64,000 bases of DNA, from positions 806,001 to 870,000 of the forward strand of contig NZ_CANMUU010000002.1 in assembly GCF_947501165.1 (NCBI RefSeq), written 5' to 3'. Shown here piece after piece: positions 1-8,958 of the stretch; the stretch's first letter is position 1, and the number at the start of each line of letters is the position of its first letter. Under the pieces are notes generated by a model. It had not been told where the DNA came from and did no database searches. It was given only the letters and a program-made list of their open reading frames with translations. The stretch comes from an uncultured Allomuricauda sp. (GTDB lineage Bacteria; Bacteroidota; Bacteroidia; Flavobacteriales; Flavobacteriaceae). Both the position numbers and the translations under genes were made by a program.

Positions 1-87
1 TTAATTAAACTAGTTGATTCGGCAGAAGATGTTGTAGAGGTTATTGATGACTTCTATAAAGGGCATACTTTAAGCCCTAATTTTTAA
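1..87 (+). CDS. C-terminal tail of a probable LOG-family (TIGR00730) protein, partial
   Basis: The first 87 bases are an open frame without a start inside the window. It encodes 28 residues that end in LSPNF and then TAA. The acidic stretch VDSAEDVVEVIDDFYKG resembles the C-terminal helix of TIGR00730/LOG-family Rossmann-fold proteins (cytokinin riboside phosphoribohydrolase-like) of flavobacteria. The next gene starts 13 bases downstream on the same strand, so the two are probably co-transcribed. The identification rests on a short tail recalled by pattern only. Confidence 0.45.
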   Translation, partial: LIKLVDSAEDVVEVIDDFYKGHTLSPNF

Positions 88-100
88 TTCCACTTCTGTA

Positions 101-2947
101 TTGCAATCAACTAAGGCCTCATATATTCAATTTTTAACCGTATTACTGTCCATAGGGTCTTGGTTTTCTGTTGTAGGCCAGCATACTAATGATATTAAAG
201 CAGAATTGGATTCTGAAACGAATGTAATTAAAATAAAACAAAGTTTTACCTATCTAAACCAATCAAACAAAGGACTGAACATACTATATTTTAACGATTG
301 GAACCACTCCTATTCGAATAAAAAAACTGCACTGGCCAAACGGTTTGGCGATGAGTTTAAAAGAAGCTTGCACCTAGCAAAAGACAAAAATCGAGGATTT
401 ACAAGAATTGGTAGCATTGTGGATGGCTCGTACTCTGGTCTGGATTGGGAACGCACAGACAACATTGACATCATAAAAATTGAGTTAAACAAAACCCTTC
501 ATCCTGGAGAATCCATAAACCTTTTTTTTACTTACGAAGTTGACCTGCCCAACAGTCGCTATACTGGATATGGTCATGGCTATAAAGGAGGGTATTATCT
601 AACGGACTGGTATCTAAGCCCAGCAATGTTCGATGGCGAATGGCACTTATATCCCAATAAAGACCTAAAGGATTTACAAACAGACGTTGCCAATACAAAA
701 GTTGTATTTACCTATCCCAAAGCATTATATCTCGCCACGAACTATAACGTTGATTCTGATATTGATTTTTCAATTGGAAAACAGGCTCTTTTAAGTGGTA
801 CTAATAGAAAGAACTGCGAAATAGTACTTACTCCCGTAAAAGACTTTACTACCCATAAAACTCCTTTTCTTTCGGTAACCACGGATATTGAGACTTCTAA
901 GTATGATGATATTTCTCAGGGTCTGTCCATTAACAAGATTGCTCAGTTCATCAATGAAAACTTAGGACAATATCCCCATAAAAACTTATTGGTTAGTGAA
1001 TTGGAATACAATCGCAACCCACTTTACGGAATAAACCAGTTACCAAGCTTTATTCGGCCATATCGAGAACAGTTTCAATTCGAGATGAAATTCTTGAAGA
1101 CTGCCCTAAACAGTATAGTACGGGAAACTTTGTTTTTAGATGAACGAAAAGAACGCTGGGTCAACGATGCCATTGTCAACTATTTGCTTATTAAATATGT
1201 AGATCAGTATTACCCAAACCAAAAATTCGCTGGTAAATTATCCCGTTTATGGGGATTTCGTTCTTACAATCTGGCCAAATTGGATTTTAACGACCAATAT
1301 TATCTACTACAAATGTTTTCGGTAAGGAGAAATGACCATCAATCACTATCCACTCCAAACGATTCATTGATAAAGTTCAATCAAAAAATCACCAATCGGT
1401 ACAAAGCTGGTTTGGGAATGGCATTTTTAGGAGAGTATATAGGATATGAGGTTATAGACACTGTTATATCCGATTTCTATAAAGATTTCAAACTGAAGCC
1501 GCACGTATATGCCAAAGATTTTGAAAAGCTATTGAAAAAAAGGTCGTCTAAAGAGATTAGTTGGTTTTTTGATGAATATGTTGCCTCAAGAAACAACATA
1601 GATTTTAAAATTAGAAAGGTAACCAAGACGGAGGATTCCATCACCTTTACAATAAAGAACAAAAGTGGAACCAACGTCCCTATTTCAATGTTCGGATTGC
1701 AAAAAGATTCTGTAGTCTCAAAATATTGGTTTTCTGATATTGATACATCCAAGACTTTTACCATTCCCAAAAGTGGAGAAGATAGGCTGGTTTTGAATTA
1801 TGACAAAAAAATTCCAGAAGAGAACCAACGCGACAACTGGAAAAGTTTAAAAGGGTTTTTCTCTAGCAACAAAAAACTTCAGTTCCGATTTCTTAGGGAT
1901 GTTGAAAACCCATATTATAATCAACTCTTTTATTTCCCAGAGTTTAAGTTCAACGTTAATGATGGTTTTAGGGTGGGCATCACATTGAACAATAGAACCT
2001 TTCCCTCTCGAGACTTCTTTTTTAGCCTAAAACCGCAATACTCCAGTAGGGAAAAATCTTTGGTCGGATCCGCTGCAATAACTAAACGACAATTTTTTAA
2101 TGAAGGAAATCTGAATTCCATAAGTTATTCGCTGGGTGTAGGAAGTTCCTTTTTTGATGTAGGTTCTAGATTTACTACCATAACTCCCTTAACAACATTC
2201 CTTTGGAGACCAGAGGGTTTTATTTCTAACAGAAGACAGTTCCTTCTACTAAGGTTGCGCAGTGTTTTTAGAAACATTGACCCAAGTTTGGTGGACCAAA
2301 TCGATACAGAACCCGATTTTTCTGTACTAAATGCCCGCTTTGGTGATATAGACAATAATATCCTTCGATTTAGGTCATGGGTAGTGGATGGTCAATTAGC
2401 TGGAAATTTTTCTAAGGTTTCATTTGAATGGGAATATCGAACCCTATTTGAAAATAACAGACAGTTAAACCTAAGATTGTATGCCGGAAAGTTTATTACC
2501 AATAATACAGATTCAGACTTCTTTAGCTTCGCCTTGGATAGGCCAACTGACTACCTTTTTGATTTAAATTATCTAAACCGCTCCCAAAATGCAACTGGAT
2601 TAACCAGTCAACAATTTGTTTTGGCCGAAGGTGGTTTTAAGTCCATTTTTGATGACCGTTTTGGAAATGATTGGATACTCACCGGAAATCTCAGTTTCAA
2701 TATTTGGCAATGGATTGAGGTATATGGCGATATCGGCGCTATTAGGAATCGTGGTGAAGATGCTCGGTTTGTGTACGATTCAGGAATACGGCTGAATCTG
2801 GTTACGGATTTCTTTGAATTATATTTTCCCGTGTATTCAAACAACGGGTATGAAATTGCACAGCCAAACTACAACGAAAAAATCCGATTTGTGGTTACAT
2901 TGAGCCCTAGAACGCTTACCGGACTCTTTACCAGAAAATGGTTTTAA
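101..2947 (+). CDS. M1-peptidase-like protein with C-terminal outer-membrane barrel, zinc motif absent
   Basis: This is a 948-residue protein with a probable signal peptide ending near VVGQ (residues 1-27). Residues ~30-210 look like the N-terminal beta domain of gluzincin M1 aminopeptidases, including a YLSPAMFDGEWHLYPN stretch. Residues ~270-500 look like the catalytic helical domain, but no HExxH motif is present anywhere. The place where the zinc helices should lie reads IVRETLFLD...ERWVNDAIVNYLL, so the fold appears kept and the metal site lost. Residues ~610-948 are rich in alternating aromatic/polar strands and end in Phe, as outer-membrane beta-barrels do. The start is TTG at 101, chosen because it gives a complete signal peptide. 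It lies 13 bases after the upstream stop. Likely an outer-membrane, surface- or periplasm-facing protein; the function is not known. Confidence 0.7.
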   Translation: MQSTKASYIQFLTVLLSIGSWFSVVGQHTNDIKAELDSETNVIKIKQSFTYLNQSNKGLNILYFNDWNHSYSNKKTALAKRFGDEFKRSLHLAKDKNRGFTRIGSIVDGSYSGLDWERTDNIDIIKIELNKTLHPGESINLFFTYEVDLPNSRYTGYGHGYKGGYYLTDWYLSPAMFDGEWHLYPNKDLKDLQTDVANTKVVFTYPKALYLATNYNVDSDIDFSIGKQALLSGTNRKNCEIVLTPVKDFTTHKTPFLSVTTDIETSKYDDISQGLSINKIAQFINENLGQYPHKNLLVSELEYNRNPLYGINQLPSFIRPYREQFQFEMKFLKTALNSIVRETLFLDERKERWVNDAIVNYLLIKYVDQYYPNQKFAGKLSRLWGFRSYNLAKLDFNDQYYLLQMFSVRRNDHQSLSTPNDSLIKFNQKITNRYKAGLGMAFLGEYIGYEVIDTVISDFYKDFKLKPHVYAKDFEKLLKKRSSKEISWFFDEYVASRNNIDFKIRKVTKTEDSITFTIKNKSGTNVPISMFGLQKDSVVSKYWFSDIDTSKTFTIPKSGEDRLVLNYDKKIPEENQRDNWKSLKGFFSSNKKLQFRFLRDVENPYYNQLFYFPEFKFNVNDGFRVGITLNNRTFPSRDFFFSLKPQYSSREKSLVGSAAITKRQFFNEGNLNSISYSLGVGSSFFDVGSRFTTITPLTTFLWRPEGFISNRRQFLLLRLRSVFRNIDPSLVDQIDTEPDFSVLNARFGDIDNNILRFRSWVVDGQLAGNFSKVSFEWEYRTLFENNRQLNLRLYAGKFITNNTDSDFFSFALDRPTDYLFDLNYLNRSQNATGLTSQQFVLAEGGFKSIFDDRFGNDWILTGNLSFNIWQWIEVYGDIGAIRNRGEDARFVYDSGIRLNLVTDFFELYFPVYSNNGYEIAQPNYNEKIRFVVTLSPRTLTGLFTRKWF

Positions 2948-2993
2948 TTTTTGAATATTTATCAATAAACAAGTTTCAAAAATTAGTTTTTTT
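2946..2993 (+). terminator. AT-rich hairpin with T-run after the M1-like gene
   Basis: A perfect 10-bp inverted repeat, AATTTTTGAA at 2946-2955 and TTCAAAAATT at 2975-2984, has a 19-base loop and is followed by a run of seven T. The stem is AT-rich and includes the stop codon of the preceding gene, so it is only a moderate candidate. Confidence 0.5.
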
Positions 2994-3057
2994 ATAGAAT
3001 TTATTTTTTTATCGCCTTTTTGTTGACTTTTTGTCAACTTATTAACAAGGTTGGCTC

Positions 3058-3088
3058 TTGCCTTTCTCTTCACTATTTCTTACTTTTG
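3058..3088 (+). promoter_or_regulatory. Bacteroidota-type promoter of the E1 fusion gene
   Basis: TTG at 3058-3060 is followed by exactly 20 bases and then TACTTTTG at 3081-3088. This matches the Bacteroidota consensus TTG-N19-21-TAnnTTTG. Transcription would start about 3093, giving a leader of about 15 bases before ATG 3108. That rules out the upstream in-frame TTG at 3051 as the translation start. Confidence 0.75.
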
Positions 3089-3107
3089 TGGAAATTTTCA
3101 AACCTTG

Positions 3108-5519
3108 ATGAAGCCCAATCCTAGCACCAGTAGTGACATTTCATTTGACGATTTTCAGTCTCAAATTCTCCACGATTACGAAGTTGCGGTAACCAGTAGG
3201 GAATGTAGCTTACTCGGTAGACGGGAAGTGTTGACCGGAAAAGCAAAATTTGGGATTTTCGGAGATGGAAAAGAGCTTCCACAGTTGGCAATGGCCCGAT
3301 CGTTTCAAGACGGAGATTTTAGAAGTGGATATTACCGAGACCAAACCTTTATGATGGCCCTAGGTCTTTTGAGTCCAAAACAATTTTTCCATGGGCTTTA
3401 TGCAACCACAGACATAGAGAAAGACCCCATGAGTGCCGGTAGACAAATGGGAGGGCATTTTACAACACATAGCTTAAATGAAGATGGTTCTTGGAAAGAT
3501 CTGACCAAGCAAAAAAACAGTAGTGCAGATATCTCTTGTACTGCAGGTCAAATGCCCAGATTACTAGGTTTGGCCCAGGCTTCCAAAATATATAGAAATG
3601 TAAATGGTATAGATTCCGCTTTGTTCTCCAAAAACGGGAATGAAGTAGCATGGGGAACTATAGGTAATGCAAGTACCAGTGAAGGTCATTTTTTCGAGGC
3701 TTTTAACTCAGCAGGTGTTCTTCAAGTTCCTATGGTAATTTGTGTTTGGGATGATGAATATGGCATTTCTGTTCCTGCAGAATTCCACACCACAAAAGGC
3801 GATATCTCTGAGGTGATGAGTGGCTTTCAAAGGGACGAGGAAAACAAGGGATATGAAATCTTAAAAGTAAATGGCTGGGATTACACTGCGTTAATACACA
3901 CTTTTGAGAACGCTTCAGACATAGCTAGGGAAAATCATGTTCCTGTTCTTATACATGTTAAAGAACTAACACAACCCCAAGGACATTCCACCTCCGGTTC
4001 CCATGAGCGCTATAAGTCCGCTGAGCGTTTGGAATGGGAGAAGGATAACGACTGTAATAAAAGATTCCGCGAATGGATTTTACAGAATAAGATTGCTACG
4101 GAAGAAGAACTGAAGAATCTTGAAAAGGGCATTAAACAAAACGTGCGCAATGCCAAAAAAGAGGCCTGGGCTGAATTTTTGAAACCACAGCTTGATGCCA
4201 AAAAGCAATTGGTGCAACATCTAGCTGCTATTGCCAACAAAAGCTCTAATAGAGCTTTTGTCAATAAACTAAAGAACGACTTGATAGCCATCGAAGAACC
4301 CCTTAAAAAGGATTTGGCTTCAATTTCCAGAAAAGGATTGCGATATGTAATCAATGAAGATTCTGCGGAGAAAGCTGGATTGGTTCAATGGATAAATGGT
4401 TACATGGATTCCGAGCAACCCAAATACAGCGCATACCTCTACAACGAACTACCAAATAAAGCCACTCTTGTTGAGAGCGTCTCTCCAAATTTTGATGAAA
4501 ATAAAGAGATGGTAGACGGGCGTGTGATTCTAAGAGATAACTTTGATGCAATTTTTGCCAAGTATCCAAACACTTTGATTTTTGGAGAAGATACCGGTAA
4601 CATTGGAGATGTAAACCAAGGGCTTGAAGGGCTTCAAAAGAAATATGGAGCGCTTCGTATAGCTGACACCGGAATTCGCGAAACTACTATTATAGGACAG
4701 GGTATCGGTATGGCCATGAGAGGTCTTCGTCCCATAGCCGAGATACAGTATTTGGACTATATTCTATATGGCCTTCAAACTTTAAGTGATGATTTGGCTT
4801 CTTTACTATATAGAACAGTTGGGAAACAAAAAGCACCTTTAATTGTAAGAACAAGAGGGCATCGGTTGGAAGGTATCTGGCATTCTGGTTCCCCAATGGG
4901 AGGGCTAATACATCTTTTACGGGGAATGCATATCCTTGTTCCGAGAAACATGACACAAGCTGCTGGTTTTTATAACACATTGCTGAAGAGCGATGAGCCT
5001 GCATTGGTAATTGAAAGTCTCAACGGATATAGGCTCAAAGAACCAAAACCAACCAATCTTGGTGAATTCTGTACTCCAATTGGAAAAGTAGAAACTGTTC
5101 GTGAAGGAACAGACATCACCCTATTATCCTATGGCTCCACATTACGTATTGTTCAAAAAGTAGCGGAAGAATTGCTCGAAGTCGGGATAGATGCAGAAGT
5201 GATTGATGCACAATCTTTACTACCTTTTGATTTGGAACACGATGTGGTAAGGAGTATTCGAAAAACCAACAGATTGTTGGTTATAGATGAAGATGTTCCT
5301 GGAGGATGTTCTGCATACTTAGTGCAAAAGATACTTGAAGAACAGGATGCTTATCGCTATTTGGACAGTGCTCCACAAACTTTGACCGCGAAAGCGCATA
5401 GACCGGCATATGCTTCGGACGGGGATTATTTTTCAAAGCCCAATGCTGAGGATATTTTTGAAAAGGTCTATGAAATTATGTATGAGGCAGACCCAAAATC
5501 ATATCCCAAACTGCGTTAA
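3108..5519 (+). CDS. Thiamine-pyrophosphate 2-oxoacid dehydrogenase E1, fused alpha and beta subunits
   Basis: 803 residues. The N-terminal half is the E1 alpha domain, with the TPP-binding pattern around GNASTSEG (residues ~186-193) and the DDEYGISVP stretch after it. The C-terminal half (from about residue 490, LIFGEDTG) is the E1 beta (transketolase-like) domain, with ADTGIRE, QYLDYI and RTRGHRLEG. A helical linker joins them. Such single-chain E1 enzymes of the branched-chain/2-oxoacid type are common in Bacteroidota. They decarboxylate a 2-oxo acid and pass the acyl group to the lipoyl domain of E2 in the cytoplasm. No E2 or E3 gene is nearby. The start ATG 3108 is preferred because a strong promoter lies just upstream. 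The exact substrate (branched-chain 2-oxo acids or pyruvate) cannot be read from the sequence. Confidence 0.88.
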   Translation: MKPNPSTSSDISFDDFQSQILHDYEVAVTSRECSLLGRREVLTGKAKFGIFGDGKELPQLAMARSFQDGDFRSGYYRDQTFMMALGLLSPKQFFHGLYATTDIEKDPMSAGRQMGGHFTTHSLNEDGSWKDLTKQKNSSADISCTAGQMPRLLGLAQASKIYRNVNGIDSALFSKNGNEVAWGTIGNASTSEGHFFEAFNSAGVLQVPMVICVWDDEYGISVPAEFHTTKGDISEVMSGFQRDEENKGYEILKVNGWDYTALIHTFENASDIARENHVPVLIHVKELTQPQGHSTSGSHERYKSAERLEWEKDNDCNKRFREWILQNKIATEEELKNLEKGIKQNVRNAKKEAWAEFLKPQLDAKKQLVQHLAAIANKSSNRAFVNKLKNDLIAIEEPLKKDLASISRKGLRYVINEDSAEKAGLVQWINGYMDSEQPKYSAYLYNELPNKATLVESVSPNFDENKEMVDGRVILRDNFDAIFAKYPNTLIFGEDTGNIGDVNQGLEGLQKKYGALRIADTGIRETTIIGQGIGMAMRGLRPIAEIQYLDYILYGLQTLSDDLASLLYRTVGKQKAPLIVRTRGHRLEGIWHSGSPMGGLIHLLRGMHILVPRNMTQAAGFYNTLLKSDEPALVIESLNGYRLKEPKPTNLGEFCTPIGKVETVREGTDITLLSYGSTLRIVQKVAEELLEVGIDAEVIDAQSLLPFDLEHDVVRSIRKTNRLLVIDEDVPGGCSAYLVQKILEEQDAYRYLDSAPQTLTAKAHRPAYASDGDYFSKPNAEDIFEKVYEIMYEADPKSYPKLR

Positions 5520-5623
5520 ACAATCTTTGGCTTTAGCTCTCATATTTGGTAAGTAGATTAAAACGCGTCAATTAGTTTTAATCACTTTTTGTATTTTGAG
5601 GACATAACCAGTATGCAAAGAAT

Positions 5624-6799
5624 ATGTTTCTCACCTTTCCCTCATTTGGAAAGTATAGCACCCCTCTTTTGTTTCTCTCCTTACAAGGCCTAATTTTTGC
5701 CTTTCTCCTATTGCATAGGTATCTAAAGGAAAAGAATATCTCGGATGCATTCCTATTTGGTATTCTCATTTTTGCCTGTTACGGCCAAACGTGCTATACC
5801 ATGGGTTTTATGGGATGGTATGATACGTATCGAAACACTAAGATAAATTACGCCTTATTTAGTGTTGGCATTGCAGTGGCACCACTTATATATTTATATA
5901 TAAAATCAATTACTACCTCTGAGTTTAGGTTAAGAGTAAAGGATTTTTTTCATTTCTTACCCTTAACTCTTTTTGCGCTCTATAGAGTCTTCATTTATGT
6001 GTTTGATGCCGTACAGCCCGGCTTTCATGAGGTTCAAAATGGTGTACTCAAACTCAGCTTAGATGAACCTTATGTACAACCATTGATGACCGCTTTTGGG
6101 TTTGCCCAGATGCTATTGTATTTGGCATTTACCCTTCAATTATTCTATCATTACAGACGAAAAATAAATGCATTCTTCTCCAACACTTATAAACTGGAAT
6201 TGAATTGGATACGTAATTTTCTTTTTGTCTACACGTTCCTATTCACATACGATGTTGTGCAAACCATTGTTTCATCCTTTTTCTTTGAATTATGGTATAC
6301 GCAACAATGGTGGCTTGTTTTTATCTCTGGAATTGCCATCATCTATATAGGAATAAAGGGGTTTTTTACGGATACTACCAAATTGAAAAAATTGAATTTT
6401 AGTTTCAGCCCTAACAAAATATCTGTCCCAGAATTACAAAATCATCAGAAGAAGGAGATTTCCGAAGAAGCAATCAACATGGTAAAAAGCCTTATGGAAG
6501 TTGAGAAACCCTATCTAAATCCTGAACTAAATCTTATTGATTTGGCAAAACTTGCCAATATGAGTCGCTCCCAACTTTCAGAAACCATCAACGCGGGATT
6601 CAACAAAAACTTTAATGATTTTGTAAATATGTATCGTATAGATGCTTTCAAGAAAATGATTGCAGCTGAAAAACACGAACAGCTTTCTCTGCTTGGAATA
6701 GCCTTCGAGTGCGGTTTTAATAGTAAGGCAACATTTAACCGAGTATTTAAAAAATTAACCCATACCTCCCCTACCGAGTTCTTGAGGGCCACTGTCTAA
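5624..6799 (+). CDS. AraC-family regulator with N-terminal multi-span membrane domain
   Basis: 391 residues. The first ~235 residues hold about seven hydrophobic segments (for example LLFLSLQGLIFAFLLLH and VAPLIYLYI). Residues ~290-391 are an AraC/XylS double helix-turn-helix: LNLIDLAKLANMSRSQLSETIN, then IAFECGFNSKATFNRVFKKLTHTSPTEF. The architecture predicts a membrane-bound transcription factor that senses a signal in or at the inner membrane. The ATG at 5624 begins just before the first membrane span. The next genes on the same strand are two DoxX proteins, and two dyads lie in the gap after this gene, so it may control them. The signal is unknown. Confidence 0.85.
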   Translation: MFLTFPSFGKYSTPLLFLSLQGLIFAFLLLHRYLKEKNISDAFLFGILIFACYGQTCYTMGFMGWYDTYRNTKINYALFSVGIAVAPLIYLYIKSITTSEFRLRVKDFFHFLPLTLFALYRVFIYVFDAVQPGFHEVQNGVLKLSLDEPYVQPLMTAFGFAQMLLYLAFTLQLFYHYRRKINAFFSNTYKLELNWIRNFLFVYTFLFTYDVVQTIVSSFFFELWYTQQWWLVFISGIAIIYIGIKGFFTDTTKLKKLNFSFSPNKISVPELQNHQKKEISEEAINMVKSLMEVEKPYLNPELNLIDLAKLANMSRSQLSETINAGFNKNFNDFVNMYRIDAFKKMIAAEKHEQLSLLGIAFECGFNSKATFNRVFKKLTHTSPTEFLRATV

Positions 6800-6816
6800 T
6801 TTTTCTTTTGATACGT

Positions 6817-6855
6817 CTCAAATCGTATTTTGAGCACTCTTCATACTATTTGAAG
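6817..6855. promoter_or_regulatory. Two adjacent dyads between the AraC-type gene and doxX
   Basis: CTCAAA (6817-6822) and TTTGAG (6829-6834) form a perfect 6-bp inverted repeat with a 6-bp spacer. CTTCA (6839-6843) and TGAAG (6851-6855) form a second, shorter one. They lie 60-100 bases upstream of the DoxX start and directly after a DNA-binding regulator gene, so they are candidate operator sites. The call rests on symmetry alone. Confidence 0.3.
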
Positions 6856-6913
6856 CGCAAGTAATTCCATGGTTTTTCAACTTTGACCTGTTCAATCTTT
6901 AAAAACATTCAAA

Positions 6914-7411
6914 ATGAAAAACTTGGTACAATTACTACTACAACCTGTATTACAAAAACATTGGATAGCTGATTTATTCTTTGCCTTGGCACGCTTCGTA
7001 TGTGGAATGCTATTGGCCATTGATTTTGGTGCGTCGAAATTTGGTATGCCATGGTCACCGGCAGAAAAAAACCTTGGCTTTTTTGAGGTGGTAGATTGGT
7101 TCCCTCAAGATGTTGCTGAATACGGAGGAATTTTTGCCGCATTTCCAGTATTTTTTGCGTGGATGGGTGCCTTTAGCGAAGCAGTCGGAGGCTTGTTTCT
7201 TGCTTTGGGCCTTAAAACTCGTGTGGCATCATTTCTTATTATGTGTACTATGTTGGTTGCCATCTTTTTACAAAAATGGGGACAAGGAACATGGGGCATG
7301 CTACCTGCAATGGGCTTCCTATGGATATCCATGTACAATCTATACTTAGGGTCTGGTCGCTTTGGATTGGATAACCTTTTGTTACATTTGATAAAACCCA
7401 AGGAAAAGTAG
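6914..7411 (+). CDS. DoxX-family membrane protein
   Basis: 165 residues with four hydrophobic segments: ADLFFALARFVCGMLLAI, FPVFFAWMGAFSEAVGGLFLALGL, VASFLIMCTMLVAIFLQ and WGMLPAMGFLWISMYNLYL. The second carries the usual DoxX pattern of a helix with GG before KTR. DoxX proteins are small inner-membrane proteins, some linked to quinone or thiol redox chemistry; the role here is unknown. The gene lies 114 bases after an AraC-type regulator and is closed by two terminators, so it is a single-gene unit. A second DoxX protein follows. Confidence 0.8.
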   Translation: MKNLVQLLLQPVLQKHWIADLFFALARFVCGMLLAIDFGASKFGMPWSPAEKNLGFFEVVDWFPQDVAEYGGIFAAFPVFFAWMGAFSEAVGGLFLALGLKTRVASFLIMCTMLVAIFLQKWGQGTWGMLPAMGFLWISMYNLYLGSGRFGLDNLLLHLIKPKEK

Positions 7412-7412
7412 A

Positions 7413-7436
7413 AAAAGATGCCTAAAGGCATCTTTT
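7413..7436 (+). terminator. Rho-independent terminator after doxX
   Basis: AAAAGATGCC (7413-7422) pairs perfectly with GGCATCTTTT (7427-7436) across a 4-base loop, two bases after the stop codon. The downstream T-run is part of the stem. Confidence 0.8.
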
Positions 7437-7441
7437 CTCTT

Positions 7442-7482
7442 AAATGAGTTGTAGGTGGAATCTTGTTTAACTCATTTTTTTT
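7442..7482 (+). terminator. Second, tandem terminator between the two doxX genes
   Basis: AAATGAGTT (7442-7450) and AACTCATTT (7469-7477) form a perfect 9-bp stem with an 18-base loop, ending in eight T (7475-7482). It lies six bases after the first terminator. Confidence 0.6.
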
Positions 7483-7547
7483 GGTAGGACAGCATCTCGG
7501 TAGAAGAAGAATTTATATTTTCACTAAAATTTAAAATTTCCCCTCCA

Positions 7548-7925
7548 ATGAAAAACAATCTTCTTGTCCACTTAGGTTTGGCCCTACTGCGAATTTTACC
7601 ATCCGCAATGATGCTCACACACGGCTTTCCTAAACTTCAAAAATTACTTAGCGGCAATATGGAATTTCCAAATCCCTTGGGAATAGGTTCCGCACCATCT
7701 CTTTTTCTATGTGTTGTAGGAGAATTTTTGTGTCCTGTTCTATTGATAATTGGATTCAAGACACGCTGGGCAGCCATACCCGCTGCAATCACAATGGCCG
7801 TGGCCGCATTTATTGTTCACGGTAGCGACCCATTTGGAAGGAAGGAATTGGCTTTACTGTACTTTACGATTTTTGTTGTTGTTTTTCTTTTGGGTCCAGG
7901 TAAATACAGTATCGATAAACGATAG
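7548..7925 (+). CDS. DoxX-family membrane protein, second copy
   Basis: 125 residues with four hydrophobic segments and the DoxX-type stretches LTHGFPKLQKLL, GEFLCPVLLIIGFKTRWAAIPAAITM and LALLYFTIFVVVFLLGPGKYSID. It is a typical short DoxX protein of the inner membrane, shorter than and only distantly like the DoxX protein upstream. It is insulated from that gene by two terminators and so probably has its own promoter in the 65 bases before ATG 7548, although I see no clean consensus there. It converges with holA, five bases away. Confidence 0.82.
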   Translation: MKNNLLVHLGLALLRILPSAMMLTHGFPKLQKLLSGNMEFPNPLGIGSAPSLFLCVVGEFLCPVLLIIGFKTRWAAIPAAITMAVAAFIVHGSDPFGRKELALLYFTIFVVVFLLGPGKYSIDKR

Positions 7926-7930
7926 GCTGA

Positions 7931-8932
7931 TTAAGTAAATTTTATCAGCAGCTCTTTGAGCAAATCTGCCTGTCCCATGTTTTGGGCACCAACACCTTTG
8001 CTTTTCAAATCCAATTCGCGTAAACCAGAGATTATAAGACTAACACGTTTCATAGGATAGTTTTTGGCGGCAATAGCGTATTCATTCACAAAGTAAGGGT
8101 TAACACCAAGAGTTTTGGATACAGTATTTGGTGAACGATCAGTCAATCCGTGATATTGGAGCAATTGAATGAAGAAATTGTTTAGGGTTGCAATCGTAAC
8201 TACAAAAGGATTCTCTTTTTGATTGTTTGAAAAGTAATCGATAATTCTGGAAGCTTTTTCAATATTCTTTTCTCCAACCGCCTTTTTCAGTTCAAAATTG
8301 TTGAAGTCCTTACTAAAGCCAATATGCTCCTCTATAATGTCTGGAGTAATCTCCATAGTTTTGGGAATTATGGTCATTAGTTTACTGAGTTCATTATTTA
8401 TTTTGCTTAAATCCGTGCCCAAAAACTCAACCAATAAAGCACTTGCCTTAGGCGAAATTGAATACATTTTACCACTCAATGTTCTACGAATCCATTCCCC
8501 AACTTGATTTTCATACAGCTTTTTGCTTTCATACAATTCCCCGTTCTTTTGTATTGCTTTATATAGTTTTTTACGCTTATCCAGCTTTTTATATTTATAG
8601 CAAAATACCAAAACGGTTGATGGCTGGGGGTTTTCAGCATATCTCACTAGGTTTTCTATTGTTCGTGAAAGATGTTGGGCTTCTTTTACAATTACTACTT
8701 GACGATCAGCCATCATCGGAAATCGCTTTGCATTAGCAACTATTTCCTCAATATTGGTCTCCTTTCCATAGAGCACCATCTGATTGAAACCTTTTTCATC
8801 TTCGGTAAGCGTATTATTTGAGATATATTGAGAGATCTTGTCAATGTAGTAGGGTTCGTCACCCATTAAAAAATACAGGGGTTTAGGTGTCTTATTGTCG
8901 ATCTCGGCGACGATTTCCTTTATTCTATCCAT
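7931..8932 (-). CDS. holA: DNA polymerase III subunit delta
   Basis: 333 residues. The N-terminal part, KPLYFLMGDEPYYIDKISQYI, is the usual HolA start. It is followed by VLYGKE..., FPMMADRQVVIVKEAQ and VRYAENPQPSTVLVFCYKYKKLDKRKK, and the C-terminal part ends in QADLLKELLIKF. Delta opens the beta sliding clamp in the clamp-loader complex. Start: a TTG at 8938 is possible, but the ATG at 8932 gives the usual MDRIKEIV start and is preferred. It is divergent from the HsdR_N-like gene with a gap of only about 26 bases, a neighbourhood common in Bacteroidota. Confidence 0.9.
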   Translation of the reverse strand: MDRIKEIVAEIDNKTPKPLYFLMGDEPYYIDKISQYISNNTLTEDEKGFNQMVLYGKETNIEEIVANAKRFPMMADRQVVIVKEAQHLSRTIENLVRYAENPQPSTVLVFCYKYKKLDKRKKLYKAIQKNGELYESKKLYENQVGEWIRRTLSGKMYSISPKASALLVEFLGTDLSKINNELSKLMTIIPKTMEITPDIIEEHIGFSKDFNNFELKKAVGEKNIEKASRIIDYFSNNQKENPFVVTIATLNNFFIQLLQYHGLTDRSPNTVSKTLGVNPYFVNEYAIAAKNYPMKRVSLIISGLRELDLKSKGVGAQNMGQADLLKELLIKFT

Positions 8933-8958
8933 ATTCAAAAAATTGTCACCTTTGCGAC

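Noticed and set aside
3051-3107. TTG start for the E1 fusion gene
   Set aside because: The TTG-N20-TACTTTTG promoter lies inside that extension, so it cannot be in the transcript.
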